In this document: positions 24,534 to 32,814 of the stretch, in pieces
How the letters are laid out: each line of letters begins with the position of its first letter
How positions within the stretch are numbered: position 1 is the stretch's first letter
From: Bacteroidaceae bacterium
Lineage (GTDB): Bacteria; Bacteroidota; Bacteroidia; Bacteroidales; Bacteroidaceae
Length of the DNA: 52,824 nt
Assembly (NCBI GenBank): GCA_017622495.1
Contig: JAGAQY010000018.1
Span: 1-52,824 of the forward strand
Direction: 5' to 3'
Notes under the pieces: generated by a model
Told to the model about the DNA's origin: nothing
The model's database searches: none
Seen by the model: only the letters and a program-made list of their open reading frames with translations
Position numbers and translations under genes: made by a program

Positions 24534-25562
24534 TCAAAGAGAAAGTACAAAATAGTCCCATTCCTTGGCTCCTCCGTTGGGGCCAAGAATCTTCTTGTGC
24601 AGACGGCTACGGATGCTCGACACACTATCGGGAGCACGATGGGTGATGGCAGCAATATCCTTGTGTGGTATGCGCAGCTTGATGAGCAGGCACACCTGGT
24701 ACTCCACGTCGGAGAAGTCATAGAGCGAACGCAGCTTGCGGGTAAAGCCCGACGATATTGCATTCACCTGACGCTCCATCTCGCGCCAGTCCTCATCGGT
24801 CATATTGGAACCTTCGGCTATGCGGATGCGCAGCGCAGTGTAGTAGTCCGACTGGAAGAAATCGTCCTCCACCTGCTTGATGGCATCGGTAATCACAGCA
24901 GGACGCAGATGCAATTCCTCCTTAATAGCTGCAAGGTTCGCTTCGGCACGACGCTTGCGCTTGGCAAGCTCTATTGCATAGATGATAATGACGAGTATGA
25001 CGGACAGCAGTGCAATAAACAAGTAATGGTATATGCTGATGGTGTGCTGCAATTTGCGTTCGCCGGTCGAAAGCACGTATCCAAGCAGCGGCTCCTCTGC
25101 TGTAGCCTTCTTTTGGTGGTAACGGAATATATTGCGAATTTCCTCTTTCCTACTTTCTGTCATGGTAGTAGAGCGCCGCCAAGTCTCAATAATACCCATG
25201 AAAGCAGTGGTCATGGTACTGTCATCAATCACGCTGAAAGGCGTAGGACGTCCGTTTTCTACATAGAGAGTATCGTGCAGCGAGAATCGTCCTTCTTCGT
25301 GAGGAGATACGAAAACATCACCTCCAAAGATTTTTAGCTGTACACAATAGTAAGAACTGTCAGAACCATAAATCTTACAGCGTGAGTAGTCTTTGAGATT
25401 CGTTTCAACGACTCTTCCACTGGGAAGCGTTTGACTAATAAGCACCCAAGCCCCTGTAATGTCAAATCCTTCGCCTGCTTGTGGCGCATCGCCCTGCTGC
25501 TTCCCCGAGCAAGAGGAGAGCAGTGCCAGCAACGTGGAGAATATGATGAAGAGTCTATTCAT
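24534..25562 (-). CDS. Membrane-anchored regulator: lipoprotein signal, periplasmic domain, TM, C-terminal HTH
   Basis: The 342-residue reading starts at ATG 25562 (MNRLFIIFSTLLALLSSCSG). There is a lipobox-like LLSSCS, a periplasmic domain of ~150 residues, one membrane helix (IYHYLFIALLSVILVIIIYA), a charged coiled-coil-like stretch (AKRKRRAEANLAAIKEEL) and a C-terminal HTH (YDFSDVEYQVCLLIKLRIPH, then KDIAAITHRAPDSVSSIRSR). The HTH is of LuxR/sigma-region-4 style. The layout suggests a one-component transmembrane regulator that senses an envelope signal. The next operon, GLPGLI plus barrel, is the likeliest target. Confidence 0.8.
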   Translation of the reverse strand: MNRLFIIFSTLLALLSSCSGKQQGDAPQAGEGFDITGAWVLISQTLPSGRVVETNLKDYSRCKIYGSDSSYYCVQLKIFGGDVFVSPHEEGRFSLHDTLYVENGRPTPFSVIDDSTMTTAFMGIIETWRRSTTMTESRKEEIRNIFRYHQKKATAEEPLLGYVLSTGERKLQHTISIYHYLFIALLSVILVIIIYAIELAKRKRRAEANLAAIKEELHLRPAVITDAIKQVEDDFFQSDYYTALRIRIAEGSNMTDEDWREMERQVNAISSGFTRKLRSLYDFSDVEYQVCLLIKLRIPHKDIAAITHRAPDSVSSIRSRLHKKILGPNGGAKEWDYFVLSL

Positions 25563-26053
25563 AGATACCTTTGTGAGTATAATCGTATGTTTGGATAGCA
25601 AAGATAGTCGTTTTTCGGCAATGTACAAAATGAGGGGAAGTAGATTGTCAATAGTACTATCAGGCAATAACCTTTTTGAAGAAAAGGAAATCCGTCTTTT
25701 TAGTTGGATTTTCATACACGAATTGTCGCTGATTTTCTCCTTGTTATATTTGTCAATAAAATTGTTTTTTTGCTTGGAAAATCATTTATAAAATAATGGT
25801 TACTAATTTGTGCATAATGTTGTTATGGCGCTTTATGTTTGTATGTCAAACAAGGTGATTTGTGTACATATTTACACGTTAATTCTGTACATTTATCCAC
25901 ACGAAAAATACTGCTGAAGGAGTACTCTTGCATGAGCTTACCTCGCGTCGATGGAATAAAAAATAAATAAATTTATTTTGTTCTCCGCTTGTCTTGTAGT
26001 AACTTTAGTTAATAACAGAAATTAGGCTACGCCTCGGAAAAATGCAAGATAAC

Positions 26054-26084
26054 TTGCTTTTTCGCTCGTCTTGCACTAATTTTG
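26054..26084 (+). promoter_or_regulatory. Promoter of the dsbD-like gene
   Basis: TTG at 26054-26056 and TAATTTTG at 26077-26084 are 20 bp apart, matching the Bacteroidota -33/-7 pattern. The -7 box is 20 bp before the ATG at 26105. The rest of 25563-26053 is AT-rich with no gene seen. Confidence 0.65.
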
Positions 26085-26104
26085 CACTAAATTTAAATAT
26101 AATA

Positions 26105-28195
26105 ATGAAATCTATGATTAAACGTATGAGTGCAATGTTGTCGCTGCTGTGTGTAGCGGTGATGATGCAAGCACAGATTCATGAGCCTATCAAGTGTGAA
26201 GCTTCGTGGGCTATGGTGGGCGAAGGCGTGGCCGAGCTGCGCATTGCTGCCAAGATTGATGCCGGTTGGCATGTGTATTCTACCGAACTGGAGGATGGCC
26301 CTACCGCTGCGGCGCTCACCGTAGAGACCATCAAGGGCGCTCGCCTCGATGGCAAGCTGGGATTCACCGACGGTAAGGAGATTGCCAAGTATGACGACAT
26401 GTTCGGTATGGACGTGCGCTACTTTGAGGACAAGGTGACCTTCGTACAGCGCTTCATCCTCGAAGGCGACTACCTCGTGCAGGGCTACTTCACCTATGGT
26501 GCCTGCGACGACGAGAGCTGCTTGCCGCCTACCAACGTGGAGTTCAAGTATGAAGGGAAATATACCGCGCCTGCAGCGGTAAAAAGTCAACAGACAACAG
26601 TCAACAGTCAACAGACCGAGACTAAGCCCGTCAAGGCTGTCCCCGCTGCCCCGGTAGTTGCTCCTGCAGAGACTTCAGAGCCCTCAGAGAACTCAGAAAT
26701 CTCCGAGAACTCAGAGCAAGCAGTCGACACCGAGAAAGCAAGCGCCTCTCAGTTTGGCGCCCTGTGGGAGCCTGTCATCGATGAGCTGGGCCAGCCGAAG
26801 GGCACAGCCGACACGGCCAACCAGTCGCTCTGGGCTATCTTCCTGCTCGGACTTGCTGGCGGACTCGTGGCGCTTGTGACACCCTGCGTATGGCCTATCA
26901 TACCGATGACCGTGAGCTTCTTCCTCAAGCGCAGTGGCGACAAGAAGAAGGGCCGTCGCGATGCCTATATATATGGTATATCTATCGTAGTCATCTACGT
27001 GCTGCTGGGCTTGCTCGTGACACTGCTGTTCGGTGCCTCGGCCCTCAACGCCCTGTCTACGGCTGCCATTCCCAACCTCTTCTTCTTCCTCCTGCTGGTG
27101 GTATTCGCCATGTCGTTCATGGGCGCTTTCGAGCTCACCCTGCCCGAGAAGTGGACTACTGCTGTGGATGGCAAGGCTGAGAAGACGGGCGGACTGCTCG
27201 GCATCTTCCTCATGGCCTTCACGCTCACATTGGTGTCGTTCTCATGCACAGGCCCCATCATCGGTTTCCTCCTGGTAGAGGTTTCTACCTCAGGCAACAT
27301 CTTGGCCCCCACCATCGGAATGCTCGGCTTCGCCATCGCGCTGGCCTTGCCCTTCACCCTGTTTGCCATCTTCCCCGCATGGCTCAAGGCTGCCCCCAAG
27401 AGCGGTGGCTGGATGAATACCGTGAAGGTGGTACTGGCCTTCGTGGAGCTGGCCTTCGCGCTCAAGTTCCTCTCTGTGGCCGACCTCGCCTACGGCTGGC
27501 ACATCCTCGACCGTGAGACCTTCCTCGCCCTGTGGATTGCCCTCTTTGCACTGCTCGGCGCATACCTGATGAAGTGGATTATGTTCCCCCACGACGACGA
27601 TGACGACCGCAAGGTGGGTGTGCCCCGCTTCATGCTCGGCCTCGTGTCATTTGCCTTCGCCATCTATATGGTGCCCGGCTTGTGGGGTGCTCCCTGCAAG
27701 GCTATCAGCGCCTTTGCTCCTCCTATGAGCACGCAGGACTTCAACCTCTACGAGCAGGAATTGCATCCGCAGTCGATGGACTATGACCAGGGTATGGCCA
27801 TTGCCCGTCAGGAGAAGAAGCCCGTGATGCTCGACTTCAGCGGTTATGGCTGTGTCAACTGCCGCGAGATGGAGCAGTCGGTACTGGCCGATGACAAGGT
27901 ACTCGACCTCATCAACAACGACTACGTGCTCATCAGCCTCTACGTGGACGACAAGACTCCGCTCCCCGAGCCCATCCGCCTCACCGAGAACGGCAAGGAG
28001 GTAGTGCTGCGCAGCATCGGCGACAAGTGGAGCTACCTGCAGCGTACCAAGTTCGGTGCCAACGCACAGCCCTTCTACGTATTGCTCGACAATGAGGGCC
28101 ACCCGCTCAACACACCGCGCTCATACGATGAGGACATCGATGCCTACATCAACTTCCTCGAAGAGGGCCTAAGCGAGTACAAGACCAGAAAATAA
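26105..28195 (+). CDS. dsbD: Thiol:disulfide interchange protein, DsbD family
   Basis: The 696-residue protein has a signal peptide and an N-terminal DsbD-alpha-like domain (~25-150, with GACDDESCLPPTNVEF). A linker follows, then a membrane domain with the two redox cysteines in GLVALVTPCVWPIIPMTVSF and VSFSCTGPIIGFLL, and a C-terminal thioredoxin domain with CVNC (FSGYGCVNCREMEQSV). It carries electrons from the cytoplasm to periplasmic thiols. The linker (~160-204) is partly encoded by a heptamer array (26585-26619) and by TCAGA-type repeats (26670-26716). It is a single gene with its own promoter and terminator. Confidence 0.93.
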   Translation: MKSMIKRMSAMLSLLCVAVMMQAQIHEPIKCEASWAMVGEGVAELRIAAKIDAGWHVYSTELEDGPTAAALTVETIKGARLDGKLGFTDGKEIAKYDDMFGMDVRYFEDKVTFVQRFILEGDYLVQGYFTYGACDDESCLPPTNVEFKYEGKYTAPAAVKSQQTTVNSQQTETKPVKAVPAAPVVAPAETSEPSENSEISENSEQAVDTEKASASQFGALWEPVIDELGQPKGTADTANQSLWAIFLLGLAGGLVALVTPCVWPIIPMTVSFFLKRSGDKKKGRRDAYIYGISIVVIYVLLGLLVTLLFGASALNALSTAAIPNLFFFLLLVVFAMSFMGAFELTLPEKWTTAVDGKAEKTGGLLGIFLMAFTLTLVSFSCTGPIIGFLLVEVSTSGNILAPTIGMLGFAIALALPFTLFAIFPAWLKAAPKSGGWMNTVKVVLAFVELAFALKFLSVADLAYGWHILDRETFLALWIALFALLGAYLMKWIMFPHDDDDDRKVGVPRFMLGLVSFAFAIYMVPGLWGAPCKAISAFAPPMSTQDFNLYEQELHPQSMDYDQGMAIARQEKKPVMLDFSGYGCVNCREMEQSVLADDKVLDLINNDYVLISLYVDDKTPLPEPIRLTENGKEVVLRSIGDKWSYLQRTKFGANAQPFYVLLDNEGHPLNTPRSYDEDIDAYINFLEEGLSEYKTRK
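26585..26619 (+). repeat. Translated heptamer array in the dsbD linker
   Basis: Four in-register copies of AGTCAAC/AGACAAC are followed by a diverged fifth unit. They encode KSQQTTVNSQQT in the linker between the periplasmic and membrane domains. The same heptamer family appears in hisH. Confidence 0.85.
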
Positions 28196-28223
28196 AGGAA
28201 CCCCGCTTCCCCCATAAACACAG

Positions 28224-28250
28224 AAAGCACCCCACGCGGGGTGCTTTTTT
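28224..28250. terminator. Terminator between dsbD and mgtE
   Basis: The 10-bp stem AAAGCACCCC/GGGGTGCTTT has loop ACGC and is followed by more Ts. The mirrored A-run lets it serve the convergent mgtE as well. Confidence 0.85.
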
Positions 28251-28305
28251 ATGTCAATGTCCTATACCCAACAATAATGACCGTTGACTGTTGACTATTA
28301 ATACC

Positions 28306-29664
28306 CTACGCCAGCCACACCGTGATGCCCATGTAGATGAGCATGCCGATGACGTCGTTGGTGATGGAGATAAAGGGACCGGTAGCAATGGCGGGGTCTA
28401 TCTTGAGCTTCTCCAGTGTCATGGGCACAAAGGTGCCGAAGAGGGCGGCAAACATCACCACGCAGAAGAGCGAGAGGCTCACCGAATAGGTGGCTGGCGA
28501 CCCTACCCCATAGCGCCACCAGTTATAACCAAATACGGCGAGCGATATGATGGCGGCGTTGAGGAGCGACACGAGCGACTCCTTCAGTATCAGGCGGCCC
28601 GTATTGCTGATGTCGAGCGAGTTGTTGGCAAGGCCCTGCACCACGATAGCCGATGACTGGGTACCTACGTTACCACCCGTAGCACCGATGAGGGGGATGA
28701 AGAGCGCCATCTCGGGATATTGGGCAAACACGCCGTCGAAGAGGCCCAGAATGGCCGAAGTGCCCAGTCCGCCCACCATACCGATGAGCAGCCAGGGGAG
28801 ACGTGCGCGAGTCTGCTTCATTATGCTGTCGTCGCTCTCTACATCCTGCGAGAGACCTGATGCCAACTGGTAGTCACGCTCAGCAAGTTCGCGCATCTCG
28901 TCCATGACGTCGTCGACGGTAATCTGTCCCACAAGGCGGCCTATACTGTCAATGACGGGTACCGACACGAGGTTATACTTCTCGATGAGCTGCACCACCT
29001 CCTCCACGGGAGTGTCTACATGGATGCTGATGAGGTCGCGGTCCATCACATGCTTCACCTTCGACACCGAGGGGTTGGTGATCATCTTCTTCAGCGGGAA
29101 CACGCCTTGCAGGCGCTCCTCGTCGTCTACCACGTAGACGTTGTATATCTCGTCGCGGTCCTCGGCTTGGAGGCGCATCTCGCGCAGGCAGTCGGGCATG
29201 GACCAGTTCTCGTTCACAATCACCATCTCGGTACCCATGATACCACCGGCGGTGTCCTCATCATATTTCAGCAGGTCTACAATGTCGCCTGCCTGCTCTA
29301 TGTCCTCGATGTGGGCAAGCACCTCTTCCTGCTTCTCCTCGTCCATGTCGCGGATGATGTCTACAGCATCGTCCGTGTCCATGTAGTCGATAAACTTCTT
29401 GGCGATGGTCTCTGAGGGCACCTCCTCGAGCAGTTCGTTACGGGCATCCTCGTCCATCTCGATGAGCACGTCGGCAGCATCCTCGCCATCGAGCAGGTGA
29501 TAGATGTAGCGGGCATCCTCAACGGACATGTCGTCGCACATCTCGGCGATGTCGGCAGGGTGCATCTCATCGAGCCTGCGCTTCAGTTCTTCGGCCTGCT
29601 TCTCAGCTACGAGCTGCTCTATCAGCTCTATGAATTCGCGGGTGAGTATTACGGAATCTTTCAT
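28306..29664 (-). CDS. mgtE: Magnesium transporter MgtE
   Basis: The 452-residue protein has the full MgtE plan. The N-terminal helical domain (~10-130) carries acidic repeats (DMDEEKQEEVLAHIEDIEQA). Two CBS domains follow (~135-255: VFPLKKMITNPSVSKVKHVM; VPVIDSIGRLVGQITVDDVM), then five membrane helices with PLIGATGGNVGTQSSAIVVQ, the conserved pore region. Cytoplasmic Mg2+ binding to the N and CBS domains closes the channel. It starts 33 bp after rsmA stops, so the two are probably one operon. Confidence 0.95.
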   Translation of the reverse strand: MKDSVILTREFIELIEQLVAEKQAEELKRRLDEMHPADIAEMCDDMSVEDARYIYHLLDGEDAADVLIEMDEDARNELLEEVPSETIAKKFIDYMDTDDAVDIIRDMDEEKQEEVLAHIEDIEQAGDIVDLLKYDEDTAGGIMGTEMVIVNENWSMPDCLREMRLQAEDRDEIYNVYVVDDEERLQGVFPLKKMITNPSVSKVKHVMDRDLISIHVDTPVEEVVQLIEKYNLVSVPVIDSIGRLVGQITVDDVMDEMRELAERDYQLASGLSQDVESDDSIMKQTRARLPWLLIGMVGGLGTSAILGLFDGVFAQYPEMALFIPLIGATGGNVGTQSSAIVVQGLANNSLDISNTGRLILKESLVSLLNAAIISLAVFGYNWWRYGVGSPATYSVSLSLFCVVMFAALFGTFVPMTLEKLKIDPAIATGPFISITNDVIGMLIYMGITVWLA

Positions 29665-29697
29665 TTCAATTGAAAATGGAGAATTGAAAATTGAAAA

Positions 29698-30513
29698 TTA
29701 GTTCTCTGCGGTGTCCGAGTCACTCCTTCCTTGGGGGACCGCCTCTTTCACCATCTTCGTCAGCTCCACGAAGTCGGCCACCGAGAGCTGCTCGGGGCGT
29801 TTGTTGAATATCTCATTGGCCAGTATGGGGTGTCCCGCCGGCACGATGGGCTTGATGGAGTTGCGCAGGGTCTTGCGGCGCTGGTTGAAGGTGGTCTTCA
29901 CCACACGCTTGAAGAGTGCTTCGTCGCACCCCAAGTCGGTGACCTCGTTGCGGCGCATGGCGATGACGGCGCTTTTAACCTTGGGTGGTGGGTTAAAGAC
30001 GTTCTCATTCACTGTGAACAGATACTCCACGTCGTACCAAGCCTGCACCAGCACACTCAGGATGCCGTAGGTCTTGCTGCCCGGTGAGGCTGCCAATCGC
30101 TGCGCTACCTCGCGCTGTATCATACCTGTGCACAAGGGGATGCGGTCTTTGTTGTCGAGCATCTTGAAGAATATCTGGCTCGAGATGTTGTAGGGGTAGT
30201 TGCCGGTGAGCACGAAGGGGTTGCCGTCAAACAAGTGGTCCAGATGCATCTTCAGGAAATCGTCCTCGATGATATGATCCTCCAGCTCGGGATAGTGTGC
30301 ACGCAGGTAGGCCACCGACTCGAAGTCGATTTCCACCACGTTGACCGTACGCTCTTTGGTGATGAGGAATTGGGTGAGGACACCCATGCCGGGCCCTACC
30401 TCAAGGATGGGCAGCGAGGGACACTTGTCGACAGTATCTGCTATGGCTTTCGCTATGGAAAGGTCTTTCAGAAAGTGCTGTCCCAGAAATTTCTTGGGCT
30501 TTACCTGTTTCAT
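29698..30513 (-). CDS. rsmA: 16S rRNA dimethyladenosine transferase RsmA (KsgA)
   Basis: The 271-residue protein has FLGQHFLKD at the N-terminus, the SAM-binding loop ILEVGPGMGVLTQ, and the catalytic NYPYNIS motif (about residue 109). It dimethylates two adjacent adenines near the 3' end of 16S rRNA. The C-terminal tail (VPQGRSDSDTAEN) looks repeat-derived, as CCGAGTCAC and TCCTTGGG recur at 37930-37950. The stop codon lies in a run of ATTGAAA units that fills the gap to mgtE. A -7-like TATCTTTG is present on the minus strand at 30610-30617. Confidence 0.95.
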   Translation of the reverse strand: MKQVKPKKFLGQHFLKDLSIAKAIADTVDKCPSLPILEVGPGMGVLTQFLITKERTVNVVEIDFESVAYLRAHYPELEDHIIEDDFLKMHLDHLFDGNPFVLTGNYPYNISSQIFFKMLDNKDRIPLCTGMIQREVAQRLAASPGSKTYGILSVLVQAWYDVEYLFTVNENVFNPPPKVKSAVIAMRRNEVTDLGCDEALFKRVVKTTFNQRRKTLRNSIKPIVPAGHPILANEIFNKRPEQLSVADFVELTKMVKEAVPQGRSDSDTAEN

Positions 30514-30756
30514 TCCGTTTATAACTTATACCGTCGTCCATACTAAATTAGCTATTGCTGCTTATCAATAAAATGCGCACATAAAACGGCATTTTAACGT
30601 TAGCGTGTACAAAGATAAACAAATCCTTTTGAAAAATAGCGCAATAAGAGGATTTTTTTCGGCACCACCCACACACGACACACTATGCCTGCCGAGGTAA
30701 GAGCAGGCAGCATATACCGACAAAAAATAAGGTAATAATATAGATGTTGTCCAAGC

Positions 30757-30938
30757 CTCGGTATTGTCCCCCTAGATTAGGGGACGAGCGAAGCGGAGGG
30801 GGTATTATTTACGAGAAGCGTACCACCTCCCCCTCTTCGAGGGTTAAAGGCCTTCGGCACTCCTTTGTGAAGCTAAAGCTTCAGTCGTCGCTACCGACGC
30901 TAATGCTCCGCGTCGGCCTCCTAACCTAGGAGGAGAAT
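30757..30938. repeat. Palindrome-rich intergenic repeat
   Basis: Inverted pieces TCCCCCTAGATTAGGGGA, GAAGCTAAAGCTTC, CCGACG/CGTCGG and CCTCCTAACCTAGGAGG occur in series in the 525-bp gap 30514-31038. GAGCGAAGCGGAGGGGG recurs in altered form at 18399-18424. No gene is seen. Confidence 0.65.
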
Positions 30939-30970
30939 TTTAGAATGTGGACAACCCCTATATTATTGCC

Positions 30971-31002
30971 AAAAATAAAGGAGAGCAGATGCCCTCCTTT
31001 AT
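30971..31002 (-). terminator. Terminator of the Ig-like secreted protein gene
   Basis: On the minus strand, ATAAAGGAG pairs with CTCCTTTAT (30975-31002) and is followed by a T-run, 36 bp after the stop codon. Confidence 0.75.
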
Positions 31003-31038
31003 CACTACATATATAAGGAATAAATATATACCCTAACG

Positions 31039-32649
31039 TTACTTTACAATCATTTTCTTGCCATTGACAATATAGATACCGGCACCGGCAATCTTCTCGA
31101 CGCGACGGCCAAGGAGGTCGTAGATAACCTGCTCGCCAGCGGCAACCTCAATCTTCTCTACAGCGCTGCCTCCAGTGACTGTCCATACGCAAGTACCTGC
31201 GCAAGACTGCTTCTTTGCATGCCAGATTGTAGCAGGATAACCCCACTCGTCGATTCCCTCCTCAGCAGCATGGTCAACTACAATGTCTGCCAAATTCAAG
31301 GTGTAGACTCCTGCTACAGTAATAGGAGTAGACTTGTAGGCATTATCCACCCACTCGGCATTCGCCAGATATACCAACTCATCAGCAGCATTGGTACCGA
31401 AACCGGGGTCGTTTGTCAGGATGTACTCCTTACCATCGTCGCATGTGAGCTTAATCTCGCGTGAAATCTGTTGCCAGTTCTCGTCCATAGAAAGCTGTAT
31501 GGGCTGGTTGAACTTAACAACAATCTTTTCGAGCTGCTCTGTTTCGCCTACAGCAGGAGTAACACTCACAACCTCAAGCGGAGTAATGGTCAATGTGTAC
31601 AAGGTAACTGCAACCTGAAGTTCTTCGTTAGCCACACCGTCCATAGTGAACATACCTGCGGGCACTACAAACCAATATTCACCCTGCTCAGTAAAGCTCT
31701 GCTCGAAAGTGACCGTTATCTTACCATCGGCCAAAGTTGCTGTGCCCTCTGCTTCGCCACCACCAGGGAGGTATGCGGCTACCTTAGGACCATTCTCAAT
31801 GAGCTTAACCTCCTTGACATTATTGAATGTGATTTCAAGATTACCGAGCTCCTGCACTCTGTCGCCATTCTCATAGTTAAGAGAGAATGAGGGATTAGTA
31901 TCTATCACATTGAAGAACAAAGAGTGATAGGCGCTTATTCCATTATTACTAACGAAAACACCTTGATAGATGTCAAGATTATACTGTCCGGGAGTGGTGA
32001 TAGGTGTCTCCAGCTCCAATGTCACAGTCTTCTTGTCTTCACTGATAACAACATCATTCTTTATGGCTACCACGGGTGTCCAGTATTTGTCAACAACAGA
32101 CATACCAGCACTGGGCATCACTACCTTGACAATCTCTTCACTGAACGTAAGTTCTATCTTTTCGAGCTTGTCTGTGTTGACGGGCGAATAGCCATCAATA
32201 GGGAATGTAGTTACGATACTGAACGTGAATGTTTGGCCAGCAAACTCCTCGCCATCGACACTCTTGATGCATCCAGCGGGAATGGTATAGGAGTATGTGC
32301 CAGGGGTCTGCAGGTATTGATCCTGCATCTCCTCCTTACCGTCTTTATCAGTAACCGCTTTCTGCTCAAACAAGAATGCAGCCACATTCTTTGGCATCCA
32401 CTCGGCTTCAAAGAGACGTGTCAATTTGAGTACTTCTTTCGTCTCGTTGTTCACCACGTCGATACCTCCCTCAGGGAGTGTCACGCTGATATCTTTAGAA
32501 AACTCAAGCTGAATCTGATAGACAGAGGTCACTGGGTTATCGCTACTGGGGTTGACAGAGACAAGCTTAAATGCATTGTCTTCTTGTGCCACTACTGTTC
32601 CTATCATCAGGAACATTGACATGAAGAAAAGTGTAAAAGTTTTTCTCAT
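31039..32649 (-). CDS. Large secreted protein with Ig-like repeats and C-terminal sorting tail
   Basis: The 536-residue protein has a signal peptide (~1-22). About four similar beta-sandwich segments follow, each opening with a phrase such as LEKIELTFSEEI, LGNLEITFNNV or LEKIVVKFNQPI and closing with a PGTYSYTIPAG-like turn (TPGQYNLDIYQG, QGEYWFVVPAG, AGVYTLNLADI). These resemble bacterial Ig-like or fibronectin-like modules. It ends in VIYDLLGRRVEKIAGAGIYI and NGKKMIVK, the same kind of tail as in the esterase and LRR proteins here. It is likely a cell-surface or secreted protein; the ligand is unknown. Confidence 0.8.
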   Translation of the reverse strand: MRKTFTLFFMSMFLMIGTVVAQEDNAFKLVSVNPSSDNPVTSVYQIQLEFSKDISVTLPEGGIDVVNNETKEVLKLTRLFEAEWMPKNVAAFLFEQKAVTDKDGKEEMQDQYLQTPGTYSYTIPAGCIKSVDGEEFAGQTFTFSIVTTFPIDGYSPVNTDKLEKIELTFSEEIVKVVMPSAGMSVVDKYWTPVVAIKNDVVISEDKKTVTLELETPITTPGQYNLDIYQGVFVSNNGISAYHSLFFNVIDTNPSFSLNYENGDRVQELGNLEITFNNVKEVKLIENGPKVAAYLPGGGEAEGTATLADGKITVTFEQSFTEQGEYWFVVPAGMFTMDGVANEELQVAVTLYTLTITPLEVVSVTPAVGETEQLEKIVVKFNQPIQLSMDENWQQISREIKLTCDDGKEYILTNDPGFGTNAADELVYLANAEWVDNAYKSTPITVAGVYTLNLADIVVDHAAEEGIDEWGYPATIWHAKKQSCAGTCVWTVTGGSAVEKIEVAAGEQVIYDLLGRRVEKIAGAGIYIVNGKKMIVK

Positions 32650-32697
32650 AACAATGGTTTTTAGTTATAGTTTTAGTTGATTAGTATAATTATTTCG

Positions 32698-32729
32698 CAA
32701 AAATAGTGTAAAAAAATGACATTATGCAA
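32698..32729 (-). promoter_or_regulatory. Promoter of the Ig-like protein gene
   Basis: On the minus strand, TTG (32729-32727) and TATTTTTG (32705-32698) are 21 bp apart, about 50 bp before the ATG at 32649. Confidence 0.6.
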
Positions 32730-32756
32730 GCAACAGCAACTTTAGTTTTGCTAACA

Positions 32757-32791
32757 AACAAAAAAAGCCCCTTCTCCGAAGAGAAAGGGCT
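32757..32791 (-). terminator. Strong terminator with UUCG loop
   Basis: On the minus strand, AGCCCTTTCTC pairs with GAGAAGGGGCT around a TTCG tetraloop (32766-32791), followed by seven Ts. It ends the 952-residue protein gene and separates it from the Ig-like gene. Confidence 0.88.
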
Positions 32792-32814
32792 CTGAAGTCA
32801 CATGATTGCCGGTA